A stretch of DNA of 64,000 nucleotides from Bolinopsis microptera (GCF_026151205.1 NC_087072.1:20488103-20552102); one strand, 5' to 3'. Positions 11,701 through 26,700 are shown, counted from the first letter of the stretch. Translations and numbers: made by a program. Notes: generated by a model from the sequence alone, not told the origin.

Positions 11701-14700
11701 ATATGCTTCGCTCCACGCATAATGAGTGTAATCAAAAATTTCCTAATACGTTTGTTGAAGAGACGGTGAGATAAGAGGTTGTAGCGGTCCCATTCTAAAC
11801 GTATGTCCAGTTAAACTAATTAATTATGGCCCGCTAGTAGACGGTACTCAATCCGTTTATGGGCCTGATGCAGCACTGACACGCACCTTGTTGCTTCTCT
11901 TACACCTTGTAGCTCTCTCTCTCTCTCTCTTTCTCTCCTCTCGTGCAGCTCTAAAACCAGACTATGTATATCAGGCTCATTGCTGCCACCTTGAGTTTAT
12001 TGAATTTTTGCATGATATGTTTACGTCAAAGATCGCCCGTATTAAGTTCAACTTTGATCGACAAATGAAAGAATGAAGGAGTTGAGAGTTGAATATTATC
12101 AGGCGTGTGAATATGGAATTGTTTCAGTTTTATTCAAGTCTCCTCACTTCTAAAATGTGTTTACTCTCATTCTGATGGCTCGTGCTTCCTAAAATTAAGA
12201 TTTATTGACTATGACTTTCATCCTATACTTTAGCTCTCGGTTATATCTTTCAGTGTCAAACTTCGTGGCCATTATTTCTTTCTATGGCAACGGCTGATTT
12301 TAGAACACTCTCAATAATTCCATGATGCTCCAGTTATAATTATCACTAACAATTACAACAAATTTGTAAATGTAAGGAATATTATTAGTCATGTTATTAA
12401 GCTTAAGAGGTCCCTTGAACAATACCTTTCTCACACCATATGTAATAAGTAACACCATGTGGTGTGACTTTGTAAGCAGTTTTAGTTTTGTAGTTGTTAA
12501 TTGCTCTCTCTCTCTCTCTATCTCTCTATCTCTACCGGGCTAACGACCGTGTTCTCTTTGCTTCTTTGTAGCTGATCCCGGTTTATGCAGCCTTCGTTCA
12601 GGCGCGGAGAGAGATTGGGTTTCAACTCGGCTAGAGTTCCTGGTGCTGACTTTGTGTGCTAATTTTAGTGTCCCACCACATGTAGAAGTATTTGTCAGTA
12701 TGTGATTTTGTTGTCCAGGCATTTGATTGGTTTAAAAGTGTGTGTGTGCTATGACCTGATCGTCACGAACAATATCGAATTAAATATGCCAATATTTATC
12801 CCAGTTCTGCTGAATAATTATAATATCCAGGTTTAAGTTTGGTATAACACACAGCTTGATGATATTCTCTTTAGAGGTAGTTTGAATCTACATCATTGTT
12901 CTCCGTGGTCCTATTGCGTGTAACTTGATTCTGCTCAGATGTCAGGTGCCCCCTGATCCTGTGACTCATGCTCACAAACTAATTATCCGCAATCATAGTG
13001 GTTTAACCTCTCCTCAGTTCTAAATATAGGGTCCTTTATGTGTATACCAGGTGGAATTTGTCGACTTTCAGCACAGTTTTCCGAGAATCGAGATCGGGTT
13101 CTTGTTTTATCGATACTATTCATTGTGAACTGCTCATTCAGTGAAATCAGTTTGTTGTCCTCTCATTTCCTGACTGTAGTGTTTCTCTTCTGCCCGCAGC
13201 CTGATCGATCAGTGGACGGAACGATCATGCTGTTTTACTAAATTGTTTAGAAAATCATAATTCATTTACTCATCATGCATTGAATTCGAGTTTCACATCT
13301 TCCGTAGTTTAAATTTCATCGTCTGTTCCTTCTTACTGCTATTTTTGTGTCGTTGGCTATGCTTATCAACAACGTTCCTGCATAATAAAAGTGATTGAAT
13401 ACCGTCGACGGTGATTGAATGGCATCGTCGGTGGTTGAATGGCAGTGCAGGATTGAAAGTCTGTGGTCCGCAGTTCCAACAATCAGTGCTCCTTGTTGAT
13501 CACACTCGTTACACTCTGAGATGACACATTACCAGTGTGATCAGGCTTATTTCTCACGAATGATCATGTAATTGTACAATGTACATTGTATTTACATCGT
13601 ATCTCCTGATGCATTGCGTGTAGCTTCAGCCATTCAGACTTGATTGGAATCCATTCATCTCACGCTTGCATGCTTAGAGTTTGGACAAGTTGCACCTGTA
13701 TTCTCCTTTGATCAGTTTGTCTAATATGTCTTTGTCACAATGCCAGAACAGCACTGTTCTGATGATGTCTAAGATAACTAGAGTTATACCGTTATGAATT
13801 TTGTCAGTTGTCTCTGAGCCAAGCCATATTTGTTGGCTTCAAGCCTGTAAAACTAACATCAAGGCTATCATTATACTCTAATGATGTGGTACTTAGCAAG
13901 TCTGCCCCGAACAATGAAATCCCACCGTGTTAATCGTCCACGCCCCTCTCTTTATCAGTTATTTAATTCTAGAATTTTATTTTCCAGTGTTCTACAATTT
14001 TTTAAACCACAATCTCTGGTGATTTTATTATTTGTCTATTTCGAACCATTCTATAATCACATAGTCTAACTTATTGTCTTCCTCTAGTGTCATGTGAGGG
14101 AACGGAAAGTGAGGTTAGAAGATCTATCAGATCGCATGGAGAAGTTCGATAAACTAATCCAGGCGCAACATCACTGGCTGAACACATGCTCTGATAAGAT
14201 AACGAAAACCCAGACCGACACGGGAGGAGCTCACGACAATGAGGCAATAATATCTGAACTGCAGACCCTGCACGCTCAACTCCTAGCAACCAACAAGATA
14301 GGACTTCTGCTGATATACCAGCATGGAGAGGTGGTCCTGCCTACTATCGGCAAGATCCTTGATCTGCAGATGCACTTTGATAACACGTGCAGTGAGGCGC
14401 ATTCTAAACATTGCCACGTCGACAAGTCCCAGCTTCAGCTCAAACTATTTAGGGTAAGTTTTGGGGAACTTCTTGTTGCAGGGGTGTGAACTGTGAAGGG
14501 CCGGCTCTTAATTTCTTTTTATACGTTCTAAAATATGGTCCAAAAGCTTAGCTTGGTCATTGATCGTTAATTTGGCAAATTGAAATTCTTGAAGTGTCAA
14601 AGCACAAATTATCCTTGTATTATCAGTCTTTTATCGCTCAATAAGTCCGTTTATTTTGTCAGGATTCATTAGAGGGCATGTTGGCATGGTTACATAAACA

Positions 14701-17700
14701 AAGAAAAGCTGTGGACGAGAAATGCCGTCTGGTTGGTTCTGATGGTAAACTTGATGAACTTATCGAATGGCATCGGAAGACTAAACAAGATATCGAGACA
14801 CACAGAGGGGTTCGGGATAGTATCCTTCTTATATCTGACAGGTACCTTTTCACCCACCGATTTTGATATTCTGTTCGAACAGTCTAGTGAATCTTGTTAA
14901 TCTTGATTGAATTTACTAAGCTATTCTGCAGGTGTAAACGAGGCGACAATAACTAAGTACTACGTATTACTAACAAATAACTATTAATAACTAATTACTA
15001 CTAATTACTAACAAATAACTATTAACTTTTTCAGGTTTATCAAGGAATTAGGACATACCGAGATAAACCAACTTAAGACTAGCGTATCTGAACTGAAGGA
15101 TGGTTTCAGCAATTTAGAGATATCCTTTAAAAAGGTAAGAGATTTACCCTCTTCTCTTTTCATAAAGCTGCATGTATGATTTGAGGTTTAACAATTTAGT
15201 ACCTCAAATATTTGTGTATGATTGATTCCGATTCTTGAATTGAATATTGGTTTGTCAAAGTATGAAGTTGGCCAGATTTAACGTTACATTGGAATGTTTC
15301 CTAGCGTATATTAAGACTGCTTCATGCAGGTCTTTGCATTCTCATTTCTCGTTAAGTTAATTCTGGCCCACTTTGTTGAAAACAATTCTTAAATGGATTA
15401 TCTGGACCATTAAACTGACTATGATTATTTCTATTTGTGAGCACCTGGTGGCTATTTTGCTATTGCTGCTACGGCACACGCACATATGCCGACAAATTAT
15501 GACGGATTAAGACACATTTATGTGACAAATCTTATGATAATTATACTGACAGACACGTTTTTATTTTAGTGCCAGATCAGGATTGTTCAGTTTACTCGAC
15601 AGTTCTACCGCGACAAGAGACGACAAATACAGGAATTAAACGGACTGACTATTTCCATTGCCAGCAGCAGTCACCAGACTGCATCCTACCCGGAGACAGA
15701 GACAACTAGACTGGAGAAAACTAGAGACATTGAGACAAGTCTCAATAATGAGACAGACAGACGTTATGACAGGACTATAAACAGAAGTAATAGCTTGCGC
15801 TGTAACTCTCTCACCGCTCCGCTGAGTGTGACAAACTGAAATTCTGCGAAACAACCCAAATCTCGTAAAAATGGCAAAAACAGGGACAAAATTAGGACGA
15901 GGACAAGCAATTCCTCAAGCTCAAAACGACATGTTCAAGAATCAAAATCGTTGCGAAATTCAAACTCCAGTATAAGTGGTTCATGGACAGACTGGTCGAC
16001 TATGGCTGGCAGTGTGCCAAGCTTGCCACGTGACAGTATCTAGTGACTAAACACACACTGGCAGTGTGCCAAGCTTGCCACGTGACAGTATCTAGTGACT
16101 AAACACACACTGGCAGTGTGCCAAGCTTGCCACGTGACAGTATCTAGTGACTAAACACACACTGGCAGTGTGCCAAGCTTGCCACGTGACAGTATCTAGT
16201 GACTAAACACACACTGGCAGTGTGCCAAGCTTGCCACGTGACAGTATCTAGTGTCTAAACACACACTGGCAGTGTGCCAAGCTTCCACGTGACAGTATCT
16301 AGTGTCTAAACACACACTGGCAGTGTGCCAAGCTTGCCACGTGACAGTATCTAGTGACTAAACACACACTGGCAGTGTGCCAAGCTTGCCACGTGACAGT
16401 ATCTAGTGACTAAACACACACTGGCAGTGTGCCAAGCTTGCCACGTGACAGTATCTAGTGACTAAACACACACTGGCAGTGTGCCAAGCTTACCACGTGA
16501 CAGTATCTAATGTCTAAACACACACTGGCAGTGTGCCAAGCTTACCACGTGACAGTATCTAATGTCTAAACACACACTGGCAGTGTGCCAAGCTTACCAC
16601 GTGACAGTATCTAGTGACTAAACACACACTGGCAGTGTGCCAAGCTTACCACGTGACAGTATCTAGTGACTAAACACACAGACACAGTATTATCGGTACC
16701 CATTTTCTGTGAAGATTTGACAGTTTATTGACCATGAAGCATCTACCGACTTGTTCAGAGCAGCTTGATTGCTACAATGTTTTTAATCAATAGCACTACC
16801 GCTCACAGTTACACCACTTTCCGGCAGAATATCTAACCAAAGATAACAGCTATCACATTTCACCGGACACTCACAAAACATCGCACCAAACCTCACTGAA
16901 AACCTCACTAAACTTCACTGCAAACCTCACTGCAAACCTCACTAAACCTCAACCTGATCACGTGTGTGCCGCTGAGATTGGCTTTTTGCTTGAGCGCCCT
17001 CTCTGTGCCTCCAAGAGAGGGTGATGCATTCTACCTTTATAATATGCGAGTGAGATGTGTGACTCTACCCTCCACTTTCTCTTATCTTAGATAATTTAAC
17101 TTATAAATAACTTATAACTTATAAGTTATTAAGTTATTTCAGCATGATCTGCTCTTTATCTCATGACCCAGTCTCTGCATGTTATGATGATTTCTGTGTT
17201 GTGTGCGTTTTATAATATCTGATTATTATTCGAACACATTTTTAATCATTTTTGTTATCACTGTAAGCATTTTTTCCGATTTCGCCAAGGTCCATCTGTA
17301 TGGATTGTATGTCTGAATTCAAGAAATTTTAAAATTGAAATTCAGCCAAAAGTAGACCGATTTTAAAACGTTAGAAATCACACAAATCGCATTTACATTG
17401 TATGAATAGTTGAAAACATCATTATTTGGCTTTACAAACTCAGTAAAAACCTGCACGTGCAATACTTCGTCGTTTCAACGCCAAAAAATATTATATTTCT
17501 ACCACAAACATCTTGAAATAGTTGTTGCTTATTATATATGTACATTCCGATTTCGTCAAACAGTTATAGAAATCTAAGACACAAACTTTGTCGCTCTACC
17601 TAAGTAGTAAGTTCTTCTGAATTTTGACGAGACAAGTAAAACTGTAACCTATAAAGCTATAAAGCTATAACTGCAGTGATTACTACAAAACTGTGTGAAA

Positions 17701-20700
17701 TAATGTGTGACGCTGAAACTATCCAAATGAGAACAATATTGTGCTACTAAAGCGCCAAATTCTTGCTTTCCTCTCGCAGCGTTACCTCTGAAAATCCAGG
17801 CTGGTTTTTATTTTTATCTGGATTTTCTAACGTCCCGTGAACAGTTTTCAGGTAGCATAGGAGTGTAGTGCGTGAGCGAGCGATAGCCTGAGAGACGAGC
17901 GATAGTTGCCATGACAAATGTGGTGATCACCTTGACAACACCTTGGCAACACCTTCATCTCACCATCACTCCCGCGCCTCCAGCTCACCAACTTTTTGTA
18001 GGACACTTTTTAACTGTGTAAACTGTAAACCGGACCTAATTAACTGTACGTAGATTTTTTGAAATTATATTAAAATTCGACTAATAATAGTTCGCGATGA
18101 TGACGATGACCAGATGTCAAAGACTTATATTTATGAAGTTTAACATAAGACACTGGTCTTTAGATCTAAATTAAAACTGTTGTTATATTATGCGGTTTAC
18201 GTAAAAGCTTGATATGATGTATTATGACTGACAATGTTATTGTTAATGCTGGGTTTATTTTGACCTCTTCAATTTGACGAATTTTTGAACGGATTTAAAC
18301 GTTAGAATATTATTTTAATTTGACAAACCGTTCGAGAATTTTCTCTATGGAGTTTAATTATAAGCGGTGAATGTTATTTTTGAGTATTTTTTCTGACTTG
18401 TAAATAGTTATAGCGCAGTGTAGGGCTAGTATATCTTTAAATAACATACAATTTTGTATTTTAATTACCATTTAATACGTGGTGCGGAATATATACCAAT
18501 AATTTTTAAAATTCGATCGACACGTTTTTCTTTAAAGTTAAACTGCTTTTTTTGTAATAAAACTGAGAAATATTGAATAAATTATTTCCCCGAGTTATGC
18601 AAAAATCACGAATTTTATTTGCTTCAATTAAATTGGAAGGTGTAAATCAGTGGATGTAAATTTTGCAGTAAAGAAGACATACCAGTCAAGCTAAAATGTT
18701 GTGTTTGCAAACTGTAAAGAGAACATCACTATGCGCTCTGCTGAAGTTGGTTTAAGTTTAGGTGACAATTTAACCGATCAGATTCGGCGGAATGACAACT
18801 GTCACACGCGTTTCCATGGGCAACACTGTCTGCCTCCCGATAAACGGGTGATACCCGCACAATGTTTTAAACTGTGATGTAATGAGGATCGTGAAGGCGA
18901 AGCAAGTCGGAGCGCGCGCGTCAGTAAGTTAGTGATAGTGATACACGTTTTTTACCTCTTATCTTACTCTTCAAGTAAGTTATAAACCTGCAATCTTCAG
19001 AGATTGGTTTGTAGGTCTATACAACTTACCAAGACACGCGCCGAGTTAAACAAATATTTTACGAGTATTACCCGTTCAAACAGTGGTGTGTCTCCTTAAA
19101 AATTAATGTTCATAAACGCCGAATAGAGATTCGGCGGAATGTTAGGCTGAGCGCCGCCCAGTAAGTCATTAGTACTATTAGCACTAAGTTGTTTCACATA
19201 TCTCATTATCCCTGGTAACTTTAACGGGTGATACTCGTAAAATATCTTGTTCCATATATCGACGAGTCCAACTCGGCGCGCGTCCTGGTAGGTTATAAAC
19301 CTACAATGGTAACTGCGTTTCTATCATGAATAACCACGCTTACAGTTTCATTAACGTTATATTTCAATTCCAAAATGATTCCTTCAAAATATTAAATTTT
19401 TGGACCTGCGTTTTCCAATTTTTTGTAAATGGTCTACACTTTAGTTGAACTCCGCGTTTCCCTTGGGAATTGCGATGTGCATCATTATCTGAATTATATT
19501 AGCCTCTTCCCCTGCGACTTCTGGGCTCTAAAACCCTAGCATATCGTTTATAATCTGGTTTATAATAAACGCTGCATTTTCCGGGCAAGTACGCTTTTCC
19601 CTGGATAACCCGCTTTTAGTTTTACTTAAACTTGCTGCTAATACTAATAGTAATACATTATCATCCGGATTCCGGACAGTTGAATACCAGGAAGTCTCAT
19701 ACTCATAGTCTGGAAATGGAAATTTAATGTTTTAGGGTCATTTTAAAATAAGATATTTGGCTTGCAGTTGCAGGTTAAAATAGTTCCCTTGTATAACTCT
19801 GTTTTAGGGATGAAATATTTAACTTCAAATAACGCGCTGCATAAGAGACCGTGCTATAACTATAAGCTGGAATAAAATCAGCAAAACAGTGCGCCTGATC
19901 AAAAATAAGCAGACACGTCTAGGTATGATAGGTCGTTCATCATTTCACACAGTTCTAACACAATCGAATAATGTGTGGACAGCGGCTGCCATGGCACCCA
20001 CGGTTACTCGATGCTTACTGCAGTTAATATAGATTCGGATTATACATAAATCGAATACGTGGTATAATTTTATTATTTATCTTCACATTGGACATAAAAC
20101 TTTATACCTGAAATGGTGAGAATGTAACTCAATGCAACTTTGACCTGGAGTGGAGATTGGGTACTTACTGAAATCAGAATTGTATGATGCATAATCTAAT
20201 ATATCATTGGATTAGGTAACGCAGCAAAAAGCGGGTAGATGTCTCAATTACCGAAAATGGAACTTTTATTTCGTCTTAAAGCTTTAAAGCATAGATGGTA
20301 TTTTAGGAAAAAAACTGGCCACAAAAATAGAGCAATGGTTCTTTCTACTCCTAGAGTTCTAGGGTAAATATACGCAAAATTGTTGATCAGAAAATTATCG
20401 TTTATAAGTTTATACTAAAATTCGTATGCTGTTTATCTAATGGTTTAGACACATCACGTGTGATAAAAGTCTCCTAGAATTTTTGTAGCTCCCTCCAAAA
20501 GGGTCAGTAATAAAGGGCTTGCATAATGTACAATATTGTACCTTGTATCTTATAGGCTGAATAGCTGTCGCTTAGTGTGGTAATGTCGTGATATGTTTAT
20601 GCGCCGAAAACAAATCTTGTGTTTTGACGGTCAATACCTGTGTAGTAATGCTTTTAGTTGTCATCTTTTAGTTCAGTCGTAATTTCCTCTCTCATTATCA

Positions 20701-23700
20701 GAATATTTGGGTTTCTGTTCAAAATGAAAATCCGTCTAGTTTAATTTAAACTACCTTAGTAGCCCTTTTTTTAAACAGACCAAGATTTTTGGACGAACCG
20801 AGCTGATCAAACAAGGGCCGTCTATCAAAGGGCCTCTAACTACACTTCTAGTTTTTATCGTTAATTTTAAATAAACACTATATAAACATATCCATTGCAA
20901 TATTGCATAGTGACGAATGTAGGTCACTCATTCCCTATAAAATGTATCTTAGTTTTAGCGAATAATGCGGGAATTAAATCTGAATTGAGGATCCGCCCTG
21001 GGTACCATCATGGACTCGGATTCAAGTATTCGCCAACATTTGGTAAGTAAATTTTGTCATATTAGGTCATCAGAATTATAAAATATATGAGAGACAGAAG
21101 TTGAAGAGTCAATGATTCAGTATACAGCTCATGACCTCTTCCTACGCTCAATAGTCATTAAAATGAGATCCCTTGAAACCATTTTATAGTAGATTCCTTC
21201 AGTGCAGTATTTCAAGTTGAGCAATACAGTTTTCCTCCAAAATTGGTCAGATTCGGTACTTTGATGATGAACAGAGATTAGATGACACGAATACCGCGGG
21301 TCCAACACAAATTCCGGCTCTGATATGATTTTACTCTAAGAGCGATTTACAATTTATTAAAACGTACACTCCCGTTGTAACGTGATCTATTCATGGGGTT
21401 CTTCATCTTGGTACCAATTTCTGAGAAATATATTGTACGCCACGAAATAATACTGCAATAGCAAGGGAATTTACTAATACAAAAAAACAGGGTCAGACTC
21501 AACTTGGCCAGACACAGATGAATCAGAATCAGCAACTAGGCCAGGTTCAACAGGGCCAGACTCAACTTGGCCAGACCCAGATGAATCAGAATCAGCAACT
21601 AGGCCAGGTTCAACAGGGCCAGACTCAACTTGGCCAGACCCAGATGAATCAGAATCAGCAACTAGGCCAGGTTCAACAGGGCCAGACTCAACTTGGCCAG
21701 ACCCAGATGAATCAGAATCAGCAACTAGGCCAGGTTCAACAGGGCCAGACTCAACTTGGCCAGACCCAGATGAATCAGAATCAGCAACTAGGCCAGGTTC
21801 AACTGGGTCAAACTCAACAATTTGGCCAGTCTCAACAGCAGCACGGTGGAGGGTTCTTCAAGGAGGACTATGATGGCAAGGCGGTAATAACCCTGAAGCT
21901 GTTCTGCTGCCATGGCCTAGACCATGGCCTAGACCATGGCCTAGACCATGGCTCGTTTTACTCGATCAGAACAACCAAGATCTACCAAGAATACTGAGAC
22001 TGGTAGTTTTGGTTGAAATTGTGTACACTGACAGGTTGTTGTGGAACTATAGCACCGGATAGCACATTTCTTAAGCTTGGAAATCACCCATGGCGTTTAA
22101 TTGTATTTTTGTGTATTCTCGAAGAAATCTCAGTCGAAAAATTGCATCCTATATTATAAGTATAACCTTCAGGTGACAGGTCACACCCACTTGACGGACC
22201 GCCCCAGTGCACAATATTTAATGTTATTGCTAGTTGTCTAGTTTGATCTGACGGACCTTGACGGACAATATTATAACCAACCCGAAACAGGCTCAATTGA
22301 TGGCATAGGTTCAAAATAATAATGTTATGCGGAATAATGGAAAGCATGAATATTATTTTAAATCTTATTAAATATTTTTGCTTGAAGCTGATTGGATGAT
22401 TTTCAGGCCCAGTATAAGCTAGAAGAAGAGAACTGTAATTTGAAGAATATATCAGAAGCTTTATCTACTCTCAACAAATGGATTCATACACAGTAAGACT
22501 TCAATTTAAGACTTAAATTTGTATGTAGTTTTGGTAGAACTAGAAGATATTGGGTGACACAAATCGTGCTCCGCTTGGGACCTAACTCAACTTTCCTGAA
22601 GAACCCGGGTCAAATCTGCTAAAGAACCCGGGTTGTTACAATGTCGTTATCAGGGATATTTATTATTTCAGGCAGAGATTCGTGAAAACGCAGTCCACAA
22701 TAATTCCGGAGGGCAAGATTGAATTGACACAGTTTAAAGTAGAGATTAAAGCTGGTCTGGTACAGTTAGAGGAACGGGAGATTCATGTTACTGTGACCTT
22801 GAACTCAGCTCAAAAACAAATTCTTAGGATTGAAGAGGAGGTTTTTACATAATTTGTATTGTTTTTATTGTTTTTATGGTGTTTACTTGATTGACAATAG
22901 AAGGGTTACCGCTAAAAGAGTTTATTGTTATGCTTTTACAATTCATGACTCTAAATCTCTACAGAAGCATTCAGAGGCTATTCAGAAAATGGCGGATCAA
23001 GTGAAAATAAACTGGGAAAAGCTTAGAAGGAACTTCGAGAAACTTGGAGCCACCGTGGATGCAGCACTCAACCAACTTGCGTATGTGATATAGAACACTT
23101 TATACTCTGCCATCTGATCGTATCCTAATTACTTAATTAACTAATTGGACTTGTCTGTCAACGATATTTTATCATTGAAAACTCTAGACTTCATTATATT
23201 CCTGACTCCTTCAAAGATGAATTTAACGTAAAGTGATAAGTTTGATATTATACCGTAAGTCCGATCCCTGTCCAGGCTGAACGATATAAAGCTTCAAGAG
23301 GTGTACCAGTGGGCAGTGAACTTCTACAAGATGGTTAGCCTCAGTATAGAGGAGAGCATCACCCTGGTCTACGAGGAACAGCTCTATCTCCTCAAGGTAT
23401 GTAGATATGTATAGCTTCACTCCTCAAGGTATGTAGATATGTATAGCTTCACTCCTCAAGGTATGTCGATATGTATATAGCTTCACTCCTCAAGGTATGT
23501 AGATATGTAATATGTATAGCTTTACTCCTCGCGATTTGTAGCTATATTTAACTTCACTCCTCACGGTTTGTAGCTATATATAGCTTCACACCTCGAGGTA
23601 TGTAGCTACATATTAAAACTAAGTACAATTAGAAGATGGTCAATTTTTGACGCGCAAACTCTCTGTAAGTCTGTAAGTTTAATTTATCTGCTGCTATGTG

Positions 23701-26700
23701 ATGTTCTTATGTTGATTTTACCCCTCCACAGTCGTACGAGTACCAAATCAGTGAGAAGGTAAAGATACTTGTAACCCTGAGGATAGATGTGGCTATGGAG
23801 GATGTCAAATATTCTGCTCTATTTATCAAGATTGAAGCTGTAATTTCAAAGGTAACTACTGGCCCGTGCACTAGAATTTAAAGTTAAACCTTTTCTTGAA
23901 GATTTAACTTAACTATTAAAATTTTTTTCGATAGATCCCGAACTTTCACGATTGTTAAGTTAACACGTGACTCACCATCAGATGACTAAGAAGATTGAGG
24001 AGAGAAAAGAGGAACTACAAATCACGATAAGTCAGCTAGCAGAGTTTGAGGTAGCAGTTGACAAGGCACTGTCGTGGCTCACTGACCAGGAGGTCATATT
24101 GAAGCAGATCGTGGTTATTCAGGATGAAGAGAGTGTTGATCTACTTATCGTGAGTAAATTGGATCCGTCAATAATAAATAATAATACATTTTTGATTAAT
24201 TTGCTCCTCCAAAGAGTAGTAAAAGTAATCTCCCACTACAACCAGTAAAAGTAGTGAGAGTACCTATTTAGTAGCTCAGTAGTGAGAGTATCCAGTAAAC
24301 AAGTGAGAGTAGTAAAAGTAATCTCCCACTACAACCAGTAAAAGTAGTGAGAGTACCTATCCAGTAGCTCAGTAGTGAGAGTATCCAGTAAACAAGTGAG
24401 AGTAGTAAAAGTAATCTCCCACTACAACCAGTAAAAGAAGTGAGAGTACCTATCCAGTAGCTCAGTAGTGAGAGTATCCAGTAAACAAGTGAGAGTAGTA
24501 AAAGTAATCTCCCACTACAACCAGTAAAAGTAGTGAGAGTACCTATCCAGTAGCTCAGTAGTGAGAGTAACCAGTTAACAAGTGAGAGTAGTAAAAGTAA
24601 TCTCCCACTACAACAAGTAAAAGTAGTGACAGTACCTATCCAGTAGCTCAGGAGTGAGAGTATCCAGTAAACAAGTGAGAGTTGTAAAAGTAATCTCCCA
24701 CTACAACAAGTAAAAGTAGTGAGAGTACCTATTTAGTAGCTCAGTAGTGAGAGTATCCAGTAAACAAGTGAGAGTAGTAAAAGTAATCTCCCACTACAAC
24801 CAGTAAAAGTAGTGAGAGTACCTATCCAGTAGCTCAGTAGTAAGAGTATCCAGTAAACAAGTGAGAGTAGTAAAAGTAATCTCCCACTACAACCAGTAAA
24901 AGTAGTGAGAGTACCTATCCAGTAGCTCAGTAGTGAGAGTAACCAGTAAACAAGTGAGAGTAGTAAAAGTAATCTCCCACTACAACCAGTAAATGTAGTG
25001 AGAGTACCTATCCAGTAGCTCAGTAGTAAGAGTATCCAGTAAACAAGTGAGAGTAGTAAAAGTAATCTCCCACTACAACCAGTAAAAGTAGTGAGAGTAC
25101 CTATCCAGTAGCTCAGTAGTAAGAGTATCCAGTAAACAAGTGAGAGTAGTAAAAGTAATCTCCCACTACAACCAGTAAAAGTAGTGAGAGTACCTATCCA
25201 GTAGCTCAGTAGTGAGAGTAACCAGTAAACAAGTGAGAGTAGTAAAAGTAATCTCCCACTACAACCAGTAAAAGTAGTGAGAGTACCTATCAAGTAGTGA
25301 CAGTACCTATCCAGTAGCTCAGTAGTAAGAGTATCCAGTAAACAAGTGAGAGTAGTAAAAGTAATCTCCCACTACAACCATTAAAAGTAGTGAGAGTACC
25401 TATCCAGTAGCTCAGTAGTGAGAGTATCCAGTAAACAAGTGAGAGTAGTAAAAGTAATCTCCCACTACAACCAGTAAAAGTAGTGAGAGTACCTATCCAT
25501 TAGCTCAGTAGTGAGAGTAACCAGTAAACAAGTGAGAGTTGTAAAAGTAATCTCCCACTACAACCAGTAAAAGTAGTGAGAGTACCTATCCAGTAGCTCA
25601 GTAGTGAGAGTATCCAGTAAACAAGTGAGAGTAGTAAAAGTAATCTCCCACTACAACCAGTAAAAGTAGTGAGAGTACCTATCCAGTAGCTCAGTAGTGA
25701 GAGTATCCAGTAAACAAGTGAGAGTAGTAAAAGTAATCTCCCACTACAACCAGTAAAAGTAGTGAGAGTACCTATCCAGTAGCTCAGTAGTGAGAGTATC
25801 CAGTAAACAAGTGAGAGTAGTAAAAGTAATCTCCCACTACAACCAGTAAAAGTAGTGAGAGTACCTATCCAGTAGCTCAGTAGTAAGAGTATCCAGTTAA
25901 CAAGTGAGAGTAGTAAAAGTAATCTCCCACTACAACAAGTAAAAGTAGTGACAGTACCTATCCAGTAGCTCAGTAGTGAGAGTAACCAGTAAACAAGTGA
26001 GAGTAGTAAAAGTAATCTCCCACTACAACCAGTAAAAGTAGTGAGAGTACCTATCCAGTAGCTCAGTAGTGAGAGTATCCAGTAAACAAGTGAGAGTAGT
26101 AAAAGTAATCTCCCACTATAACCAGTAAAAGTAGTGAGAGTACCTATCCAGTAGCTCAGTAGTGAGAGTAACCAGTAAACAAGTGAGAGTAGTAAAAGTA
26201 ATCTCCCACTAAAACCAGTAAAAGTAGTGAGAGTACCTATCCAGTAGCTCAGTAGTGAGAGTATCCAGTAAACAAGTGAGAGTAGTAAAAGTAATCTCCC
26301 ACTACAACCAGTAAAAGTAGTGAGAGTACCTATCCAGTAGCTCAGTAGTGAGAGTATCCAGTAAACAAGTGAGAGTAGTAAAAGTAATCTCCCACTACAA
26401 CAAGTAAAAGTAGTGAGAGTACCTATCCAGTAGCTCAGTAGTGAGAGTATCCAGTAAACAAGTGAGAGTAGTAAAAGTAATCTCCCACTACAACAAGTAA
26501 AAGTAGTGAGAGTACCTATCCAGTAGCTCAGTAGTGAGAGTATCCAGTAAACAAGTGAGAGTAGTAAAAGTAATCTCCCACTACAACCAGTAAAAGTAGT
26601 GAGAGTACCTATCCAGTAGCTCAGTAGTGAGAGTATCCAGTAAACAAGTGAGAGTAGTAAAAGTAATCTCCCACTACAACCAGTAAAAGTAGTGAGAGTA

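Larger units (their letters stand above)
9480..14087 (+). other. 4.6-kb intron
   Basis: The flanking exons join in phase 0 through a continuous helix (WKHLE to CHVRERKVRLEDLSD). Contents are a MITE-like hairpin at about 9600-9712 and two CT-rich microsatellites at 11913-11940 and 12503-12533. The short ORFs on both strands lack coding character, and I support no gene here. Confidence 0.55.

Noticed and set aside
24733-25293. A 186-residue minus-strand ORF of a hydrophobic 31-residue repeat, and a similar one at 30054-30674
   Set aside because: The unit length of 93 is divisible by three, so any stop-free frame of the satellite gives a long ORF. Open frames break wherever a unit varies, and there is no start or splice context.
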